Of a stretch of 16,044 nt of DNA, positions 13,509 to 16,044 are shown one piece after another (the first letter of the stretch is position 1; every line of letters starts with the position of its first letter). The position numbers were made by a program, and so were the translations under genes. Below the pieces are notes generated by a model. It had not been told where the DNA came from. It searched no databases and saw only the letters and a list, made by a program, of their open reading frames with translations. This DNA is from Deltaproteobacteria bacterium (GTDB lineage Bacteria > Desulfobacterota_E > Deferrimicrobia > Deferrimicrobiales > Deferrimicrobiaceae). The stretch spans positions 1 through 16,044 of the forward strand of contig JAMDCN010000004.1 in NCBI GenBank assembly GCA_023489025.1, written 5' to 3'.

Positions 13509-13537
13509 AATATACCCTTCGCCCGCCTATGTGTCAA
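13509..13537 (-). promoter_or_regulatory. Promoter of tRNA-fMet
   Basis: On the minus strand TTGACA (13537-13532) is followed by a 17-bp spacer and TATATT (13514-13509). The -10 lies 13 bp before the first tRNA base. This is a near-consensus sigma-70 promoter, as expected for an initiator tRNA. It lies on the host side and is not interrupted by the insertion. Confidence 0.75.
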
Positions 13538-13572
13538 CCTCGGTTTATAAGCAGAGGAGAGAGGATAGGTGT

Positions 13573-13695
13573 TTAAGTTGACTTTCGATCTTCTTTTCGC
13601 CGAAGCCGCCTTGAACGACGCTTTGCCTCGGCCCGTTTTCCCCAATATCCGCCGCCATTCTTTGCGCCGGCATGTTCGGTCTTGGTTGCCATCAT
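13573..13695 (-). CDS. Small basic protein (40 aa)
   Basis: A 40-residue protein with double ATG (MMATKTEHAGAKNGGGYWG), a GGAG ribosome binding site five bases upstream, and a C-terminal half made almost wholly of Arg/Lys and short side chains (KRAEAKRRSRRLRRKEDRK). I recall similar short GGGYWG-plus-basic-tail proteins from other proteobacterial genomes, without a known function. It lies between vapC and the tRNA-fMet promoter on the same strand and could bind nucleic acid. Confidence 0.62.
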   Translation of the reverse strand: MMATKTEHAGAKNGGGYWGKRAEAKRRSRRLRRKEDRKST

Positions 13696-13723
13696 CAAAT
13701 CTCCCGACAATTGGTTTTCACCC

Positions 13724-14131
13724 CTACACCCACGCGATCGTGACGAGGTGCTCGGCTGCTCGGAACTCTGGATCGCCGGTAACCAGGACCGCCCCGTGTT
13801 CGACGGCGGATGCCAGGGCAAAACAGTCTGCGAAAGACATGCTGAATGACGCCTTGTACTCGGCCGCCCGGAAAACCAGATCACTTGGCACCGGAAGGAT
13901 ACGGAATCCGAGCCGTTCCACGTGAGCGAGAACCTCGATCTTCTTATGGTCCCCGAAAGCGCGCTTCGTCGAGTAGATGATCTCTCCGAGGTTGATCACG
14001 TTCAAGTATACCGGCATACCCGACCGCATCGCCTGCGTGAGCATCCGGGCGACCTTCTCGTGTCCCGCCTCCTTCTGGAACAACTTGAGAAGAGCGTGGC
14101 TGTCGAAAAGAAGAGGGGACTTCTCCCTCAC
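13724..14131 (-). CDS. vapC: VapC-type PIN-domain toxin (ribonuclease)
   Basis: A 135-residue PIN-domain protein. The expected acidic metal ligands are present: D10 (LLFDSHALLK), E50 (INLGEIIY), D102 (SFADCFALASA) and D120 (VTGDPEFR). Family members cut RNA, commonly tRNA or rRNA, and are held inactive by a VapB antitoxin. The GTG start overlaps the terminal TGA of the vapB reading frame (GTGA), the standard coupling in vapBC operons. The toxin looks intact although the antitoxin frame carries a stop codon. Confidence 0.9.
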   Translation of the reverse strand: MREKSPLLFDSHALLKLFQKEAGHEKVARMLTQAMRSGMPVYLNVINLGEIIYSTKRAFGDHKKIEVLAHVERLGFRILPVPSDLVFRAAEYKASFSMSFADCFALASAVEHGAVLVTGDPEFRAAEHLVTIAWV

Positions 14132-14355
14132 CGGGAATCCTTCTTCCGATCCAGGAGAAGCCGATCCCCGAGGGAGGGGACCGCGGGAAGAGCGCCACAG
14201 GCCGCGCGCACGGGATCATCCACCGGGGGGACGAGATAGATGATGCCACCTTATTCCATGATCTGCATTTCGGTCCCCGGCTCGATGCGGAATTTCTTCC
14301 GGAGTCCGGCGGGGATCACGATCTGCCCTTTCGACAGCGTCCTGACGGTTCCCAC
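14128..14355 (-). pseudogene. vapB: vapB AbrB-type antitoxin interrupted by an in-frame TAA
   Basis: From the GTG at 14355 the frame reads an AbrB/SpoVT swapped-hairpin domain (TVRTLSKGQIVIPAGLRKKF, then IEPGTEMQIME). It meets TAA at 14253-14251, then continues in the same frame for 40 codons (GGIIYLVPPVDDPVRAACGA...) to TGA at 14130-14128, which overlaps the vapC start. Full length would be 75 residues, typical for VapB. Family members often carry Tyr or another residue where the stop lies. The first 34 residues still contain much of the DNA-binding domain, but the toxin-binding tail is cut off. A sequencing error is possible. Confidence 0.8.
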
Positions 14356-14379
14356 GGGTATCAAACCTTTCTTTAAATT

Positions 14380-14425
14380 CGTATTACTTTTAAAAAATTG
14401 TAATACGTCTGTACATATACGTCAA
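14380..14425 (-). promoter_or_regulatory. vapBC promoter with overlapping operator
   Basis: On the minus strand TTGACG (14425-14420), a 17-bp spacer and TACAAT (14402-14397) make a strong sigma-70 promoter. An inverted repeat CGTATTAC / GTAATACG (14380-14387 and 14400-14407) overlaps the -10 and the start point. That is the usual arrangement for autorepression by a VapBC complex. Confidence 0.65.
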
Positions 14426-14454
14426 CCCTCCTTATGCGCACCCTCCTTATGCGC
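14425..14454. repeat. Tandem 15-bp direct repeat
   Basis: Two perfect, adjacent copies of ACCCTCCTTATGCGC lie between the divergent vapBC and DapA-family genes, abutting the vapBC -35. This could be a paired regulator site or a recent slippage duplication. Confidence 0.6.
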
Positions 14455-14540
14455 AGGTGGAGGGGAGCACACCATCCCCGCGCACACCTCGATTCTTGAA
14501 TCGGGCACAATAATTGATGTATCTCCGGTTAGGGGCAGGA

Positions 14541-14571
14541 TGGACACAGTAAACGGGATGTCGGTTATAGT
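14541..14571 (+). promoter_or_regulatory. Possible promoter of the DapA-family gene
   Basis: TGGACA (14541-14546) and TATAGT (14566-14571) are separated by 19 bp, longer than ideal. A small dyad, CGATTC-TT-GAATCG (14490-14503), lies upstream and could be an operator. No other clear promoter is seen in 14455-14608. Confidence 0.3.
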
Positions 14572-14608
14572 GAGGCGATCGACGATGCGCCGCGGGGAGG
14601 GGAAAACG

Positions 14609-15532
14609 ATGGGAGCGAGCGTGAGCTTCAAGGGGGTCTTCCCGATCCTGGCGACCCCGTTCGATGAAAAAGAGGACGTCGACCTCGAGTCGTTCGTCCG
14701 CGTCGTCCGGTTCATGGTGGAGATCGGCGTGGACGGCGTGACCATCCTGGGAGTGCTGGGCGAATCGAACCGGATGGTCGATTCCGAACGGGAACAGTTG
14801 ATCATGGCGGCGGTGGCCGCGGCTGACGGGCGGATCCCCGTCGTCGTCGGGACCAGTCACAAGGGGACCCAGGCGACCCGTTACCTCAGCCTGATGGCGG
14901 AATCCCTGGGCGCGTCCGCCGTCATGGTGACCCCGTCGAAGGAGGCGGTTCCCAACGAGGAGCGGATCTTCGAATATTTCCGGACGGTGGCGGAGGGGAT
15001 CACGATCCCGATCGTCCTGCAGGACCACCCCGGCTCGACGGAAGTCCACATGTCCGCGCCGTTGATCCTGCGGATGGTGAACGAGATCCCGCGGATCGCG
15101 TGCATCAAGCAGGAGGCGCCGCCGACCCCCGCCAAGATCGCCGCGCTGATCTCTGGGATGAAGGAACGGCGGGTCCCCGTCCTGACGGGCCTCGGGGCCC
15201 TCTACGGGATGTTCGACCTGGAACGCGGCAGCGACGGTTACATGACGGGCTTCGCCTTTCCCGAGGTGCTGATCGCCATGGTGACGGCGGTCCGGGCGGG
15301 CCGGATGGAGGATGCGTGGGAGCTGTACCGCCGCTTCCTCCCCCTGATCGTGTTCGAACAGCAGCCGGGGATCGCCATCCGCAAGGAAATCTACCGGCTG
15401 CGGGGACTCCTCCGGAGCAACCGGGTGCGCCACCCCGGCGCGCAGCTGGTCGCGTCCGCGGGCGAACAGCTTCGGTCGGTATTAACCCGCGTCCTCCCCG
15501 GCGTGGACATCACCAGGCCGCTGGCGCTCTGA
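14609..15532 (+). CDS. DapA-superfamily class I aldolase/dehydratase
   Basis: A 307-residue (beta/alpha)8 protein of the dihydrodipicolinate synthase / N-acetylneuraminate lyase superfamily, which forms a Schiff base with a 2-keto acid. The Schiff-base Lys is in RIACIKQEA (about residue 170). Two usual DapA features are changed: the GTTGE pyruvate-binding loop reads GVLGES, and the catalytic Tyr motif (YNVPGRT) reads LQDHPGST. The enzyme is therefore unlikely to be true DapA; a 2-keto-3-deoxy sugar acid dehydratase or aldolase is more plausible. The ATG at 14609 has GGGAGGGG seven bases upstream. Upstream in-frame starts back to 14240 run across the vapBC promoter and are rejected. The next gene follows after 28 bp. 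Confidence 0.88.
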   Translation: MGASVSFKGVFPILATPFDEKEDVDLESFVRVVRFMVEIGVDGVTILGVLGESNRMVDSEREQLIMAAVAAADGRIPVVVGTSHKGTQATRYLSLMAESLGASAVMVTPSKEAVPNEERIFEYFRTVAEGITIPIVLQDHPGSTEVHMSAPLILRMVNEIPRIACIKQEAPPTPAKIAALISGMKERRVPVLTGLGALYGMFDLERGSDGYMTGFAFPEVLIAMVTAVRAGRMEDAWELYRRFLPLIVFEQQPGIAIRKEIYRLRGLLRSNRVRHPGAQLVASAGEQLRSVLTRVLPGVDITRPLAL

Positions 15533-15560
15533 GTCGAACCCCATTCCGGGAGGCGCGGAG

Positions 15561-16044
15561 ATGAAAGCGGTCCTGATGAGCGGGTTGGGTGGCATCGAGT
15601 TTCTCCACATCGGGGAGCACCCCGATCCCGTCATGAAGGAGGACGAGCTCCTCGTCCGGGTCCGTGCGACGGCGCTCAACCGCGCCGACCTGCTCCAGCG
15701 TAGGGGGAAACACCCCCCTCCCAAGGGCGTGCCGGACATCCTCGGGCTCGAGATGGCGGGAGAGGTCGCCTCGGTGGGCCGCGCGTGCGAGGGATGGGCG
15801 GTGGGGGACCGGGTGTGCGCCTTGCTGCCGGGGGGCGGGTACGCGGAGAGGGTGAGCATCCCCGCGGGACTGGCGATGCGGATCCCCGAACCTCTCTCCT
15901 TCGAGCAGGCCGCGGCGATCCCGGAGGTGTTCCTGACGGCGTATCAGAACCTGTTCAACGTGGCGCGCCTCGCCCCCGGGGAGACGGTGCTGGTGCACGC
16001 GGGGGGAAGCGGCGTGGGTACGGCGGCGATCCAGCTGATACGGG
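15561..16044 (+). CDS. NAD(P)H:quinone oxidoreductase, MDR superfamily (partial)
   Basis: The first 161 residues of a zinc-free medium-chain dehydrogenase/reductase of the quinone oxidoreductase/PIG3 group, cut by the window edge. Family marks are the N-terminal MKAVLM start, ALNRADLLQRRGKHPPP, DILGLEMAGEVASVG, GDRVCALLPGGGYAE, and the start of the Rossmann cofactor site in ETVLVHAGGSGVGTAAIQL (the GGSGVG glycine motif). GGGAGG lies about eight bases before the ATG. It follows the DapA-family gene by 28 bp on the same strand, so the two probably form an operon for catabolism of a carbonyl compound; the substrate cannot be told from sequence. Confidence 0.93.
   Translation, partial: MKAVLMSGLGGIEFLHIGEHPDPVMKEDELLVRVRATALNRADLLQRRGKHPPPKGVPDILGLEMAGEVASVGRACEGWAVGDRVCALLPGGGYAERVSIPAGLAMRIPEPLSFEQAAAIPEVFLTAYQNLFNVARLAPGETVLVHAGGSGVGTAAIQLIR

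Noticed and set aside
14240..14608. Long N-terminal extension of the DapA-family gene
   Set aside because: The extra 123 residues run across vapB codons and the vapBC promoter; the ATG at 14609 has a strong ribosome binding site and matches the family's start.
14447..15433. 328-aa minus-strand frame
   Set aside because: It is antisense to the DapA-family gene and has a His/Asp/Arg-rich shadow-like composition.

Overview
This 16 kb window comes from a GC-rich bacterial chromosome. It contains two or more integrated mobile elements next to an initiator tRNA gene, followed by ordinary host genes. I cannot name the organism. The GC-rich coding, the AGGAGG-type ribosome binding sites and the small lysine/arginine-rich protein at 13573-13695 would fit Desulfobacterota (Geobacter-like) or a similar Gram-negative, but this is a weak inference.

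Layout. (1) 1-4788: an accessory region. It holds an excisionase-like gene and tyrosine integrase on the minus strand (68-1665), an AT-richer 484-bp gap, an XRE regulator, a DUF429 protein, and a second integrase on the plus strand (3553-4662). The two integrases align without gaps over the first 340 residues at about 61% identity (hand count) and point outward from the region between them. (2) 4789-13463: a compact element of about 8.6 kb bounded by a perfect 47-bp direct repeat. The repeat is the 3' part of tRNA-fMet, from the anticodon loop to the CCA end. (3) 13419-13495: the intact tRNA-fMet gene on the minus strand, with its own promoter. (4) 13573-16044: host-like DNA with a small basic protein, a vapBC-type toxin-antitoxin pair whose antitoxin is interrupted by an in-frame stop, a DapA-superfamily gene and the start of a quinone oxidoreductase gene.

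The 8.6-kb element is the main interest. All its genes run left to right: integrase, small protein, a predicted three-way-junction RNA, an orphan 216-aa protein with its own terminator, an XRE repressor-like gene, an AlpA/Xis-like gene, a 54-aa protein, a primase-polymerase/ATPase fusion, an iteron cluster with an AT-rich centre, a Zn-ribbon protein, a Nu1-like small terminase, an HK97-fold major capsid protein and four small proteins (two Cys-rich). It has no large terminase, portal, protease, tail, holin or lysin. This fits a phage satellite of the PICI/P4 type: it would replicate from its own origin, redirect a helper phage's packaging with its own TerS, and supply its own capsid subunit. 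Paired 12-bp repeats inside both ends look like integrase arm sites, and one copy overlaps the integrase start codon, which suggests self-regulation.

All functional calls come from reading sequence and motifs by eye; no database search was run.
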